Shown here: positions 46,871 to 56,362 of the stretch, piece after piece
How the letters are laid out: each line of letters begins with the position of its first letter
How positions within the stretch are numbered: the stretch's first letter is position 1
Source of the DNA: UBA917 sp964435085
Lineage (GTDB): Bacteria; Patescibacteriota; Patescibacteriia; Patescibacteriales; Patescibacteriaceae
NCBI GenBank assembly: GCA_964435085.1
Contig: CAYSXQ010000003.1
Coordinates: 1-64,000 of the forward strand
Direction: 5' to 3'
Length of the DNA stretch: 64,000 bases
Translations under genes and position numbers: made by a program
The notes under the pieces: generated by a model
What the model saw: the letters and a program-made list of their open reading frames with translations, nothing else
Databases searched by the model: none
Told to the model about the DNA's origin: nothing

Positions 46871-49576
46871 TATATCAGTATGCCTGATTTAGATATGGAT
46901 CCGGAAATCAAAAAAAACATCTGGGCCTTGGTTATTTTAGCTTTGGCTATTATTAGTTTACTCGGCCTTATTGGTAATGGCGGAGTAGTGGGTGAGTATT
47001 CCAAAGAGGGTCTAACTTGGCTCTTTGGCTGGGGCCGTTGGCTACTCCCAATTATTTTCCTGGCTTGGTCAGGCTTTATTTTCTTTCAAGAAAAACTCGA
47101 AATCAAGGCTCTTCACTATATTGGCCTAGTTTTATTATTTATTTCAGCACTTAGCCTCTCGCAACTAGTTGTTAATGCTAGTGACTGGCAATATGTCCTC
47201 TCGGCTGGTCAAGGTGGCGGCCATCTTGGCTACTGGCTAGCAGGTCTAATGGTTCAAGGCTTTGGCTTAGTCGCTTCCTACATCATTAGTTTTTTTATCG
47301 GCCTCATTTCACTGATGTTTATTTTTAACACCACCTTGTTTACTATCCTTCATCATGGTAGTCGTCCTTTCCGTTATGCCTTGCGTCCTGTCAAAAACGC
47401 ACTAGTGGGTAAGAAAAAAGAAGAAGGGTCTGTCCTGAGCGAAGCCGAAGGAGAAGAAGAGGAAGAGTCTGATGATAACAAAGAAGATGAAGAAGAGTCA
47501 GAAGAAGAGGAGTCTGATGATGAAGAATCTGATGATAATGACGACGAGGATGATGAGGAAGAAGGCGAGGCTCGCGAAGTTCGTCTCGAGGTTAAGCAAA
47601 TGGCACTTTCTCAGCCACCAACCATCGACGAAGCGGTCAATATCTGGACTCCAAGCGGTATTGATATTAATCTACCTATCGCTCTCTTAGAAAATCGCGT
47701 CGGCAAGCCGAAGAGCGGTGATATCAAGGAATATAGTACTAAAATCCAATCGACTCTCGCTACCTTCGGTATTCCAGTTGAAATGAGCGATATCAGTGTC
47801 GGTCCAACCGTCACTCAATATTCTTTACGCCCAGCTGATGGCGTTAAGCTCTCTAAGATCACTAATTTACAAAACAACCTGTCGATGGCTCTAGCCGCCC
47901 ACCCTTTGCGTATCGAAGCGCCTATTCCTGGTAAGCCTCTCGTCGGTATCGAAGTGCCGAATAAGGTCGTCGCCACTGTCGGCCTGCGCGAAATCATCGA
48001 AAGCGAACAATTCAAGGCTAAGGGCAATAAGCTTACCTTCGCTCTTGGTAAGGACGTGGCTAACAAGCCTTGGGTCGCCACCATCGACACTATGCCTCAC
48101 TTACTAGTCGCCGGTCAGACTGGTTCTGGTAAGTCAGTAATGGTCAATTCCATTATTATTAGCTTGCTCTACCACAACAATCCTGATGATCTGCGTATGA
48201 TTATGATCGACCCGAAGCGCGTCGAACTCACTCAGTACAATGACATTCCTCACTTGCTCACCCCAGTCATCACTGATGCGTCAAAGACCGTCAACGCCCT
48301 ACGCTGGACCATTAACGAAATGGATCGCCGTCTCCGCTTACTCGAGCGACAAGGTAAGAAAGACATCATCAGTTTCAACCTAACCGCTAAACAAAAATTA
48401 CCTTACATCGTCTTCATCATCGACGAACTCGCCGACTTAATGATGCTTGCTGGCAAAGAAGTTGAACCAGGCATCGTCCGTATCGCTCAGATGGCGCGTG
48501 CCGTCGGTATCCACTTGATTCTCGCTACCCAGCGCCCAAGCGTCAACGTCATCACCGGTTTGATTAAGGCGAACATGCCAGCTCGTATCGCTTTCGCGGT
48601 AGCAAGCGGCATCGATTCCCGTACCATCCTCGATACCACCGGCGCCGAAAAGCTCATTGGTCGTGGTGACATGTTATTCTCCAGTTCCAGCATGCCAACT
48701 CCGAAGCGTATTCAAGGTTCATTCATCAGTGAAAAAGAAATCAAAAAGATCGTCTCCGAAATCAAGCGCCAAAGTGGCGAACCGCTCTACGTTGATGGCA
48801 TTATCGACAAGCAAAAGGTCAGCGGGAGCTTCTCCATGGGTATGGGTACTGCTTCCGACAGCGATGGTGACGACAAATTAGACGAAGCTCGCGAAGTCAT
48901 TGTGAATAGTGGCAAGGCCAGTGCTACCATGCTCCAACGCCACCTCGGCGTCGGTTACGCTCGCGCTGCCAAGATCCTCGATATCCTCGAAGAGCAAGGC
49001 GTCATCGGTCCAAGCCAAGGCTCTAAGCCAAGAGAAGTCTTGATTACTAAAGAACAATTACAATCGGGTATGGCCATGTCTGGCATGCCACTCCATAATC
49101 CTGAAGAATCTGTCGCTCCCGCTGAATTTTTAGATGAAGTAGAAGAAGAGGAAGAATCAGAAGACGAAGAGGAGGACGATGACGATCACGACAATGATGA
49201 AATGGAATTAGGTCAGGATGGCGAAGTAGAAAACGATGAGGAAGATGAATCGCCTGTCCTGAGCGAAGCCGAAGGAGATGAAGACGAAGAGGAAGAAGAA
49301 AACGAGCCAAGCGAAGATGATGTTGAAGATGAAGATGCTGACTCTGAAGAAGATGAGGAGAGTGAAGATGAAGAACTTGAAGAAGAGGAAGAAGAAAAAC
49401 CAGCTCCTAAAACCAGTTCCAAGAAGCGCGTCAATTCCTTCGAAGAAATGATCGACGAAGACGCTGATCTGGAAGATGAAGAACCAGAATTTGTGGAAAT
49501 TAAAACTAAGAAAGCATCTGGCAAAGCAACGAACAAAAAAGACGAAGAAGATTTTGATCGCTTTTTCTCACGATAA
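46838..49576 (+). CDS. ftsK: DNA translocase FtsK
   Basis: The 912-residue protein has about four N-terminal membrane helices (about residues 25-175), an acidic linker rich in Glu/Asp (about 190-250), the RecA-like motor with Walker A GQTGSGKS at 426-433, and a gamma winged-helix domain (about 675-735) with GYARAAKILDILEEQGVIG. Unusually, about 176 further residues follow, almost all Glu/Asp/Ser. FtsK pumps DNA at the septum for chromosome segregation. Both acidic regions contain an in-frame VLSEAEG coded by an identical 20-base repeat (47433-47452 and 49257-49276). Confidence 0.95.
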   Translation: MGRKKKDNPLDYISMPDLDMDPEIKKNIWALVILALAIISLLGLIGNGGVVGEYSKEGLTWLFGWGRWLLPIIFLAWSGFIFFQEKLEIKALHYIGLVLLFISALSLSQLVVNASDWQYVLSAGQGGGHLGYWLAGLMVQGFGLVASYIISFFIGLISLMFIFNTTLFTILHHGSRPFRYALRPVKNALVGKKKEEGSVLSEAEGEEEEESDDNKEDEEESEEEESDDEESDDNDDEDDEEEGEAREVRLEVKQMALSQPPTIDEAVNIWTPSGIDINLPIALLENRVGKPKSGDIKEYSTKIQSTLATFGIPVEMSDISVGPTVTQYSLRPADGVKLSKITNLQNNLSMALAAHPLRIEAPIPGKPLVGIEVPNKVVATVGLREIIESEQFKAKGNKLTFALGKDVANKPWVATIDTMPHLLVAGQTGSGKSVMVNSIIISLLYHNNPDDLRMIMIDPKRVELTQYNDIPHLLTPVITDASKTVNALRWTINEMDRRLRLLERQGKKDIISFNLTAKQKLPYIVFIIDELADLMMLAGKEVEPGIVRIAQMARAVGIHLILATQRPSVNVITGLIKANMPARIAFAVASGIDSRTILDTTGAEKLIGRGDMLFSSSSMPTPKRIQGSFISEKEIKKIVSEIKRQSGEPLYVDGIIDKQKVSGSFSMGMGTASDSDGDDKLDEAREVIVNSGKASATMLQRHLGVGYARAAKILDILEEQGVIGPSQGSKPREVLITKEQLQSGMAMSGMPLHNPEESVAPAEFLDEVEEEEESEDEEEDDDDHDNDEMELGQDGEVENDEEDESPVLSEAEGDEDEEEEENEPSEDDVEDEDADSEEDEESEDEELEEEEEEKPAPKTSSKKRVNSFEEMIDEDADLEDEEPEFVEIKTKKASGKATNKKDEEDFDRFFSR
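47433..47452 (+). repeat. TCCTGAGCGAAGCCGAAGGA, intragenic copy 1
   Basis: This 20-base unit sits in frame in the first acidic linker of ftsK and codes for VLSEAEG. It matches 49257-49276 exactly and resembles a widespread dispersed repeat in bacteria. Confidence 0.8.
49257..49276 (+). repeat. TCCTGAGCGAAGCCGAAGGA, intragenic copy 2
   Basis: Same unit in the C-terminal acidic tail of ftsK, again in the same frame. Confidence 0.8.
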
Positions 49577-49588
49577 ACATTTGCTGCT

Positions 49589-49690
49589 GTAGACACCACC
49601 CCGGCCTATCGGCCACCCCTCCTTGATAAGGAGGGGGGGTCCTCCCCTTACTAAGGGGAGGTGCCCGGAGGGCGGAGGGGTTTTGTCTAC
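49589..49690. repeat. Dispersed GC-rich palindromic element, copy 2
   Basis: Both hairpin units seen at 62-182 are present here in reverse order (49594-49637 and 49641-49681), framed by GTAGAC...GTCTAC. It lies just after ftsK and can form one long hairpin. Confidence 0.8.
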
Positions 49691-49738
49691 TCCGCCAAAT
49701 AAAAATAAATATTAAAAATTATTAATTAACTAACAACT

Positions 49739-49954
49739 ATGAAAAACTTCATCAAAGAAGTCGACGATAAACTCAGTCATATCATCTGGGCCCTCGTCTT
49801 CTACGGCTTCGTCTTCCTAGTCCTCGCCATCCTCATTGCTTTTACTAACTATCTCCTCCAGATACTTGTCGGTCTAGCACTGCTACTCCTAGCCTACGTC
49901 CTCTTCTACTTAGCCTACAAAGTCAGCTCAATCAAGAAGATTATTGCTAAATAA
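49739..49954 (+). CDS. Small two-helix membrane protein
   Basis: The 71-residue protein has two closely spaced hydrophobic helices (about residues 18-36 and 40-60) and a basic C-terminus. No family is recognised. It lies between ftsK and ftsH, with a terminator after it, so it is its own unit or the end of the ftsK transcript. Confidence 0.6.
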   Translation: MKNFIKEVDDKLSHIIWALVFYGFVFLVLAILIAFTNYLLQILVGLALLLLAYVLFYLAYKVSSIKKIIAK

Positions 49955-49967
49955 AACAATAATTAAT

Positions 49968-50002
49968 AAAAATGACCAACTGTAACAGCTGGTCATTTTT
50001 TA
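49968..50002 (+). terminator. Terminator after the two-helix protein gene
   Basis: AAAAATGACCA/TGGTCATTTTT stem with T-run; the antisense side is also A/T-rich. Confidence 0.85.
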
Positions 50003-50076
50003 TTACGGTAAGTCGGCTAAAACTTGCCAATTTCCGATATCTCCAGTATGCTATGCAAATATTAATCTTAAAATCT

Positions 50077-51885
50077 ATGAAAAAAATTACTAAGCAACTC
50101 TTGATTTTTATTGTCTTTTTTGTGCTCATTGGTCTGCTCTTTAGTTTTGGTTCTGGTGCAAAAAAAACCGAGGATATTAGTTTAGAGAAATTGGTCACCC
50201 AGATCACTAATAGTGAGGTGACTAGTATCGATGTCAATAAAGACATTCTGAATATCAAATTAAAAAACGGCACTGAAGAGAAAAGTCGCAAAGAGGCAGG
50301 TCAATCACTAACCGAATTACTTAATAACTTTGGCGTCACTCCTGATAAAATGACGGCGGTTAAGATCAATGTCAAAGGTGATAGTCAGAGCGAAATTTTC
50401 CTTGGCTCAATACTGCCTTTTCTCTTGCCTCTATTATTGATCGGTGGTTTTATCTGGTTTATGCTCCGCGGTGTGCAAGGTGCTAATAACAAGGCGATGA
50501 TGTTTGGCCAGACTCAGGCTCGTGATGTTAATAAAGAAGACAAGGTTAAAACTAAATTTGCCGATGTAGCTGGCGCCAAAGAAGCTAAGCAAGAATTACT
50601 AGAAGTCGTAGATTTCCTCCGCGACCCTAAGAAATTTACTGATCTCGGTGCTCGTATCCCAAGCGGTGTCTTGTTACTCGGCCGTCCTGGTCTTGGTAAG
50701 ACTATGCTCGCTCGCGCTGTTGCCGGCGAAGCTGATGTGCCTTTCTACAGCATTAGCGGTAGCGAATTTGTGGAAATGTTTGTCGGTGTCGGTGCTTCCC
50801 GTGTCCGTGACTTATTTAAGAAAGCCAAGAAGAGCGCTCCATGTATTATCTTCATCGACGAAATCGATGCTGTTGGTCGTCGTCGTGGCTCTGGTATGGG
50901 TGGCTCCCATGACGAACGTGAACAAACTTTGAATCAGATCTTAGTAGAGATGGACGGCTTTGAAGTTAATGCCGGTGTCATCGTCATTGCCGCTACCAAC
51001 CGTCCTGATGTGCTTGACCCTGCCTTACTCCGTCCTGGTCGTTTTGACCGTCAGGTCTTCCTGGACGCTCCAGACATTGCTGATCGTGAAGCTATTCTCA
51101 AGATCCACGCGCTAACTAAGCCGCTTGCTCCTGAAGTTGAACTACGTAAGATTGCTGAACGCACCCCTGGTTTCTCTGGTGCTGATCTTGCTAACGTCTT
51201 AAATGAAGGCTCAATCCTCGCTGCTCGTCTGGGTCAGAAGACAGTTACTGTGGCTAATCTCTTTGAAGCTATCGAGAAGGTGATGATGGGTCCAGAAAAG
51301 AAGTCTCGTATCATTACTGATGAGGAGAAGAAGATTATCGCTTACCACGAAGGTGGCCATGCTATCATCGCTAACTTCTTACCTAATGCTGATCCGGTGC
51401 ACAAGGTGACTATCATTGGTCGTGGTCAAGCTGGTGGCTACACTCTGAAGCTACCTCTCGAAGATCGTCATCTGCATCCTAAGAGTTATTTCCTGGATGA
51501 AATCTCAGTCTTACTTGGCGGTTACCTAGCGGAAAAAGAAATCTTTGGTGAAGTGACAACCGGAGCTAGTTCCGACTTGCGTCGTGCTACTGACATCGCT
51601 CGTCATCTCATTACTGACTACGGTATGAGCTCCGAACTGGGGCTGCGTACCTTCGGTGAGAAAGAAGAAATGGTCTTCATGGGTCGCGCTCAGGAGCAAA
51701 AAGATTATAGCGAAAAAACAGCTGAAAAGATTGATGCGGAAATGATGGTGATTATCAATCAAGCTATGGCTAAGGCCGAAGAAGTCTTGCTCGCTCATCG
51801 CGATAAGCTAGACCTAGTCGCCAAAGTCTTGCTAGAAAAAGAAACTATTGATAAGCCGGAGTTTGATGAACTTATGAAAGCTTAA
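50077..51885 (+). CDS. ftsH: ATP-dependent zinc metalloprotease FtsH
   Basis: The 602-residue protein has two membrane helices (about residues 9-24 and 112-130) around a small extracellular domain, an AAA module with Walker A GRPGLGKT at 202-209 (usual GPPGTGKT), [15 protein letters not shown], the SRH segment [20 protein letters not shown], and a zinc protease domain with HEGGH at 424-428. It degrades membrane and short-lived proteins. A frame open from 49972 is not used: it runs over the preceding terminator, and the ATG at 50077 gives the normal N-terminus. Confidence 0.96.
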   Translation: MKKITKQLLIFIVFFVLIGLLFSFGSGAKKTEDISLEKLVTQITNSEVTSIDVNKDILNIKLKNGTEEKSRKEAGQSLTELLNNFGVTPDKMTAVKINVKGDSQSEIFLGSILPFLLPLLLIGGFIWFMLRGVQGANNKAMMFGQTQARDVNKEDKVKTKFADVAGAKEAKQELLEVVDFLRDPKKFTDLGARIPSGVLLLGRPGLGKTMLARAVAGEADVPFYSISGSEFVEMFVGVGASRVRDLFKKAKKSAPCIIFIDEIDAVGRRRGSGMGGSHDEREQTLNQILVEMDGFEVNAGVIVIAATNRPDVLDPALLRPGRFDRQVFLDAPDIADREAILKIHALTKPLAPEVELRKIAERTPGFSGADLANVLNEGSILAARLGQKTVTVANLFEAIEKVMMGPEKKSRIITDEEKKIIAYHEGGHAIIANFLPNADPVHKVTIIGRGQAGGYTLKLPLEDRHLHPKSYFLDEISVLLGGYLAEKEIFGEVTTGASSDLRRATDIARHLITDYGMSSELGLRTFGEKEEMVFMGRAQEQKDYSEKTAEKIDAEMMVIINQAMAKAEEVLLAHRDKLDLVAKVLLEKETIDKPEFDELMKA

Positions 51886-51925
51886 CGAAGGAAAAAGTAA
51901 AATCTAAAAAGTAAAAAGAAATTAT

Positions 51926-51960
51926 AAAAACAGCTAGAAAAGTATTCTAGCTGTTTTTTT
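51926..51960 (+). terminator. Terminator of ftsH
   Basis: AAACAGCTAGAA/TTCTAGCTGTTT stem, 5-base loop, T-run. Confidence 0.9.
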
Positions 51961-51983
51961 AATTTTCAAAACTCAGTACTTTT

Positions 51984-52009
51984 GTCATCCCCGCATTCGC
52001 GAGGATGAC
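51984..52009. repeat. GTCATCC...GGATGAC hairpin unit
   Basis: The arms GTCATCC and GGATGAC enclose a GC-rich CCGCATTCGCGA loop. It resembles the hairpins at 10773 and 55153-55275 and sits between the convergent ftsH and PBP genes. Confidence 0.6.
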
Positions 52010-52026
52010 GGGGAAGTATTTAAAAT

Positions 52027-52059
52027 AAAAAACCGCCAGACTCATCTGACGGTTTTTTT
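52027..52059. terminator. Terminator of the PBP gene (bidirectional)
   Basis: AAAAACCGCCAGA/TCTGACGGTTTTT stem, 4-base loop. It follows the PBP stop on the minus strand. Confidence 0.88.
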
Positions 52060-52069
52060 AACAACCTAT

Positions 52070-55000
52070 CTATTTCTTCACCTCATAATTCACCTTCACT
52101 ACTCCCGTCTCCTTCTTCCCGCCTTGCCAATCATATGCCTCAGCCCAGAGTTGATAAGCGCCTAGTTCCATATCTGGGCTGAGATTTAATTGTGAGTTCA
52201 TGGTCGAATTTCTGACGAGACGTTTCTTTTCAATCAGCTTAGTTTCGCCCTTCGGATTACGATAGAAGAAGCTAAGGTCAGCGATGGCTTCTGGATTGGC
52301 AACATTAACTGACAGGGCGAGTGGGAAACTAGAGGAGCTGACGCTGCTAGTATCAGTAGGCGAGAGCCAGTTGATGGCCGAGTCTAGATTAGATACAGCG
52401 CCTGGTACCGCTAAAGTGACATTGAAGTTTTGCTCAGAGCAATTATCTACATCATCACAGAGTCGTACCTTGAGTTGGTAATTACCAGAGGGCAAAATGT
52501 TAATAGTGCGATTAAGACCAAAAGGGTAGCTGAAGTTAGTAGCAAAGAGGCGATCATTGAAATAATACTCACTACGATTAATACCTCTCGGGGCAGTGCC
52601 TTGAACAGAGATTTCTGGTATCGCCTGAGTTAAGGTTTGATTATCAGCTAGGCCTAAGACGCTGAAGATGGGACGGTTTTCTAATTTGTGTAGATTGTCT
52701 TCTTCTTTTGGTGGCTCTTCGGTAGAGAAGCTCGGATCTTCTTTTTTCTTCTTCTCTATCCAAGCAGCAACTCCTTGTTCCCACAAAGCAAATTGTGGAT
52801 CTAGGGCAGGGTTAGCTGGCGCTTCACCATTAGGATTATTTTTATTGATGTAATACAGCAAGTCATGGCCGACAAAGAAAGACTTCTCGACTATTGAATC
52901 GGCAGGAGTTAGGTCAGTTGCCAGTAAGCCAGAATTTTTATCAATCTTGATTTTATTTTCCGCAAAGCCTTGCCCCATAATTACTGGTTTAGTGCCTTCA
53001 GGAATAGTATAGGACGCAAAGCTCTCGACGGGCGTGCCAGCTAGTGCTTCACGCATATAGTCGCGCCAGATTGGCGCCGCTACCTGTGAACCATCGGCTC
53101 CCATTTTCATCTTGCTGTTATCATTATTTCCAGTCCAAACACCAGTGACGAGGCTTGGGGTATAGCCAATCGTCCAAGCATCACGATAGTCGTTGGTTGT
53201 ACCAGTCTTGGCTGCCACTGGGCGATCACCTAGTACCAAGTAATTATTCGGGCCAAAGACATAGGCACGAGCGGCGTTATCTGACAAGACGCTATTAGTC
53301 ATACGTGCCACGTTAGCTGGGAAGACTTCAGAAATTTTGGCTTCCTTGAATTCTTCTAAGACAGTACCTTTGCTGTCTTCAATTTTCAAAACAAAATTTA
53401 ATTCTGGTAATTTACCTTCCTGTGCAAAGGCGGAGAAGGCATTGGTGTGCTCCAGCAGTTTCACCTCACCACCACCCAGTACCAAGGTTAGTCCGTACTG
53501 GTCTTTGTTGGTTAATGTTGAGTAGCCCAGTTTCTGTGCAAACTTAATGACATTATCAACACCAGCTAAGTACAAGACTTTGACTGCTGTTACGTTGAGT
53601 GAGCCAGCAAGTGCTTGACGGAAACTAGTTGGTCCATAGTCGTTGCCATTATAGTTGCGTGGTTCATAAGGCTTGTCTGAATCATTAGAGAAATTAGTGG
53701 CCACATCGTAGACCTTGGTTTCTGGTAGATAGCCGTTAAGAAAAGCCTGAGTATAGACAATGGGCTTAAAGGATGAGCCAGGCTGACGGGATTTGATAGC
53801 GACGTTCACTTGACCATCAATGCTGTCGTCAAAGTAATCTCGGCTCCCAACCATGGCCAGCACCTGACCAGTCTTCGGATCAATGGATACTAAAGCGGCA
53901 TTAGAAGCATTGTACTTAGTTTGATTTTTGAGAGCATAGTCTTTGACCACCTTTTCGGCAATCAACTGCTTCTTAGCATCTAGAGTGGTGATGATCTTTA
54001 GTCCTCCTTGTTCTACAGTCTTTTCGCCATATTTTTCGGAGAGCAACTCTTTCAAGTACATGATGAAGTGCGGCGCAATAATATTATCGATACGATTGGC
54101 AAATTTTAATTCAGTCTGCTTAGCGGCGGCTGCTTCATCACTAGTTACATAACCCTGCTCAACCATCAAGTCGAGGATGTATTGCTGACGAGCGATCAAG
54201 ATATCTTTGTTGGGACCGTAAGGTGAATAACGACTTGGACCCTGTGGCAGTGCAGCTAGAATTGCTGCTTCGGCGAGGTTAGTCTCTTTGACTCCTTTGC
54301 CAAAGTAGAATTGACTAGCGGCCTCGACACCATAAGCACTTGAGCCATAAGGGATTTCATTTAGATACATCTGTAAAATCTGATCTTTGCTAAACTCGTT
54401 CTCTAATTTGTAAGACAAGATCAATTCCTTGATCTTACGAGTATATTTCTTTTCATTAGACAATACAGCGTTCTTTACGAATTGCTGAGTCAAGGTTGAG
54501 CCACCAGCTTTTTTATTAAAGAGAATATTGGTAATAGCTGTACGGGCAATTGCCATGACGCTAAAGCCGCCATGGGTATAAAAATTTTTGTCTTCCACGG
54601 CGATGGTAGCTTTTTGAACATTAGTTGGAATGTCTTTGAGGTCTACTAAGGTTCGCTTCTGATCACCATGAATTTCATAGAGAATGGTCTCGCCGGTTCG
54701 ATCATAAATCTTGGTGCTTTCGGCAATTTCGCGGTTAATCAGCTTATCTGGCTGTGGTAGTCCCTGAGACAGGACGATGAAAGCGATAATTAAGACAGCT
54801 ACTCCGCCACCAATAATCCAAGCCCCTAGCTTAAACCAGGCTCCCCAGTTCAGTGGACTGCGGTCTTCGTTGCGGCTTCTTGTTTTGGTGTTTGGTCGCC
54901 AGGATTTTTGAGCTCCGCTATTAACAGGAGACTTCTTTTTGTCACTCTTCCACGATTGTGGCGATTTGAGTGACGAATTGGCTATTTGTGGAATAGGCAT
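52070..55000 (-). CDS. Class A penicillin-binding protein (transglycosylase/transpeptidase)
   Basis: The 976-residue protein has a TM anchor (about residues 55-78), the GT51 glycosyltransferase (EDKNFYTHGG, then NKKAGGSTLTQQFVKNAV), and a transpeptidase with SRQPGSSFKPI (SxxK), GSLNVTAVK (SxN) and KTGTTNDYRDA (KTG). A C-terminal region with two beta-sandwich-like segments and a Pro-rich linker follows. It polymerises and crosslinks peptidoglycan, matching MurJ. The start at 55000 (MPIPQIANSS) is chosen; the frame extends 20 residues upstream without a family match. Confidence 0.94.
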   Translation of the reverse strand: MPIPQIANSSLKSPQSWKSDKKKSPVNSGAQKSWRPNTKTRSRNEDRSPLNWGAWFKLGAWIIGGGVAVLIIAFIVLSQGLPQPDKLINREIAESTKIYDRTGETILYEIHGDQKRTLVDLKDIPTNVQKATIAVEDKNFYTHGGFSVMAIARTAITNILFNKKAGGSTLTQQFVKNAVLSNEKKYTRKIKELILSYKLENEFSKDQILQMYLNEIPYGSSAYGVEAASQFYFGKGVKETNLAEAAILAALPQGPSRYSPYGPNKDILIARQQYILDLMVEQGYVTSDEAAAAKQTELKFANRIDNIIAPHFIMYLKELLSEKYGEKTVEQGGLKIITTLDAKKQLIAEKVVKDYALKNQTKYNASNAALVSIDPKTGQVLAMVGSRDYFDDSIDGQVNVAIKSRQPGSSFKPIVYTQAFLNGYLPETKVYDVATNFSNDSDKPYEPRNYNGNDYGPTSFRQALAGSLNVTAVKVLYLAGVDNVIKFAQKLGYSTLTNKDQYGLTLVLGGGEVKLLEHTNAFSAFAQEGKLPELNFVLKIEDSKGTVLEEFKEAKISEVFPANVARMTNSVLSDNAARAYVFGPNNYLVLGDRPVAAKTGTTNDYRDAWTIGYTPSLVTGVWTGNNDNSKMKMGADGSQVAAPIWRDYMREALAGTPVESFASYTIPEGTKPVIMGQGFAENKIKIDKNSGLLATDLTPADSIVEKSFFVGHDLLYYINKNNPNGEAPANPALDPQFALWEQGVAAWIEKKKKEDPSFSTEEPPKEEDNLHKLENRPIFSVLGLADNQTLTQAIPEISVQGTAPRGINRSEYYFNDRLFATNFSYPFGLNRTINILPSGNYQLKVRLCDDVDNCSEQNFNVTLAVPGAVSNLDSAINWLSPTDTSSVSSSSFPLALSVNVANPEAIADLSFFYRNPKGETKLIEKKRLVRNSTMNSQLNLSPDMELGAYQLWAEAYDWQGGKKETGVVKVNYEVKK

Positions 55001-55069
55001 ATAGGCTAAGAAATAGATTAAAATCAGGTTAATCTTAGCAAGAAAAAGTGAAATAAGCAATTAGATAAA

Positions 55070-55360
55070 ATAATTTCAAATTTAAAATTTAAAATTTCAA
55101 AACAATTTCAAATTCTCCAATATCTTAATTTAAAAACCAAATATCAATCCTTATCATTCCCGACCGCGATCGGGAATCCAGGGTAGATCAGCAATGAGTT
55201 TCTTTACAAGCATTCAGTAATTAAAGAATGAGTACTGACCAACCCTGGATTCCGTGTCGCGGCACGGAATGACGAAGTAGGGGCAAATATTAAGAAGTTT
55301 AAATATTTGAAATTATAATATTAAAAATTGTTTTAAAATTTTAAATTTGAAATTATTACA
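55070..55360. repeat. AT-rich inverted-repeat element, copy 4, with an inserted GC-rich composite
   Basis: Outer AATTTCAAATTTAAAATTT and TTTAAATTTGAAATTA ends match copies 1-3. Inside, 55153-55275 is a second element of two hairpins (ATTCCCGA-CCGCGA-TCGGGAAT, 55156-55177; ATTCCGTG-TCGCGG-CACGGAAT, 55249-55270) joined by ATCCAGGGT/ACCCTGGAT arms. This nests one repeat family in another. Confidence 0.75.
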
Positions 55361-55361
55361 T

Positions 55362-55390
55362 TTGTCTCAAGCTTGAGACTATGCTATTAT
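55362..55390 (+). promoter_or_regulatory. Promoter of the pilin-like cluster with an embedded palindrome
   Basis: TTGTCT, 17 bases and TATTAT with TG one base before the -10. The palindrome GTCTCAAGCTTGAGAC (55364-55379, 16 bp, perfect) fills the spacer and overlaps the -35, an operator-like position. Confidence 0.6.
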
Positions 55391-55473
55391 AAAAAAGTTA
55401 AGTTTTCATAATTTAATATTTTAATAATTAATTAACCATTAGCTCTTATTTTTAAGGGTTAAAAAGCTGGCTT

Positions 55474-55923
55474 ATGAAAAAATTTCTACTTGCCAATTAC
55501 AAATGGCTTTTTGCTATCCTTTTGGCAACCAATTTCGTGGCTGTTTCAGCTACGCCGGCGCGTGCTGCGGATAATTTGGATCTTTGGGGAGACCCAATCA
55601 CTCAGACTACCGGTATCGGCAATACCGAGTTCACTGAGATTGGTCTCGGTAACCGCGACCCACGTAAAATCGCTGCGAGTGTTATCAGGGTTATCCTTGG
55701 TTTCCTCGGTGTGATTGCTGTCTGTTTGATCCTCTTCGGTGGTTTCAAATGGATGACTGCTGCCGGTGATGACGGCAAGGTTGACGAAGCTAAGGACTTG
55801 ATCAAGGCTGGTGTTGTCGGTCTCTTGATTATCCTAGCTGCCTTCTCTATCTCCGTCTTCGTTCTAAACGCCTTGATAGGTGTCACGACGGGCAATAGTG
55901 ATAGTATTATCCAGCAAAACTAA
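55474..55923 (+). CDS. VirB2/TrbC-like pilin protein 1
   Basis: The 149-residue protein has a signal peptide with an AxA-type end (ATPARAA), then two membrane helices joined by a short charged loop with the shared motif GGFKWMTAAGDDGKV and an EAKDLIKAG follow-up. This matches the TrbC/VirB2 type of conjugal/type IV secretion pilin family found in many Patescibacteria. It is the first and longest of six paralogues and is separated from the second by 76 bases that form two GC-rich hairpins. Confidence 0.75.
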   Translation: MKKFLLANYKWLFAILLATNFVAVSATPARAADNLDLWGDPITQTTGIGNTEFTEIGLGNRDPRKIAASVIRVILGFLGVIAVCLILFGGFKWMTAAGDDGKVDEAKDLIKAGVVGLLIILAAFSISVFVLNALIGVTTGNSDSIIQQN

Positions 55924-55931
55924 TCTACCAA

Positions 55932-55992
55932 GCGCCCCTTGATTCAAGGGGCGCGTCTTGAGCTTAAAAATAATTTTGTAGGCTCAAGACGC
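55932..55992 (+). promoter_or_regulatory. Two hairpins between pilin-like genes 1 and 2
   Basis: GCGCCCC/GGGGCGC (55932-55954) and GCGTCTTGAGC/GCTCAAGACGC (55953-55992) overlap by a base or two and lie just before the second gene. No T-run follows, so they may set transcript stability or translation of gene 2. Confidence 0.55.
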
Positions 55993-55999
55993 GAATGCT

Positions 56000-56359
56000 A
56001 TGAAAAAAATCTATTCACTACTCTTTCTTCTCTCCTTGGCTCCTAGTCTAGCTCTTGCCGCCTATGGTCTTGAGGATGCTAATGGCGGTTTACCACAAGG
56101 ACGCACTAGTGGCACCTTTGCCGATAAATTATCTGGAGCCCTTGGCTCGCTAGTCGGCTCAGTCTTGGCCTTTTTGGGTATTATCTTTTTACTTCTCATG
56201 ATTATTGGCGGTCTGAAATGGATGACCTCTGGCGGCGATAGCAAGAAAGTCGATGTTGCGAGAGGTTATTTACAAGCCGCTGTCATTGGTTTAATTATCG
56301 TCATGTCTGCCTATGCTATTACTGCCTATATTGGTGACGGTATTTTGAGCTTGATTTAA
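56000..56359 (+). CDS. VirB2/TrbC-like pilin protein 2
   Basis: The 119-residue paralogue has a signal peptide (SLALAA end), two membrane helices and GGLKWMTSGGDSKKV in the loop. It is packed with the next gene, with a 3-base gap. Confidence 0.72.
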   Translation: MKKIYSLLFLLSLAPSLALAAYGLEDANGGLPQGRTSGTFADKLSGALGSLVGSVLAFLGIIFLLLMIIGGLKWMTSGGDSKKVDVARGYLQAAVIGLIIVMSAYAITAYIGDGILSLI

Positions 56360-56362
56360 TTT

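Noticed and set aside
49972..50076. Extended FtsH N-terminus
   Set aside because: The extra residues run over the terminator hairpin of the previous gene and do not resemble FtsH.
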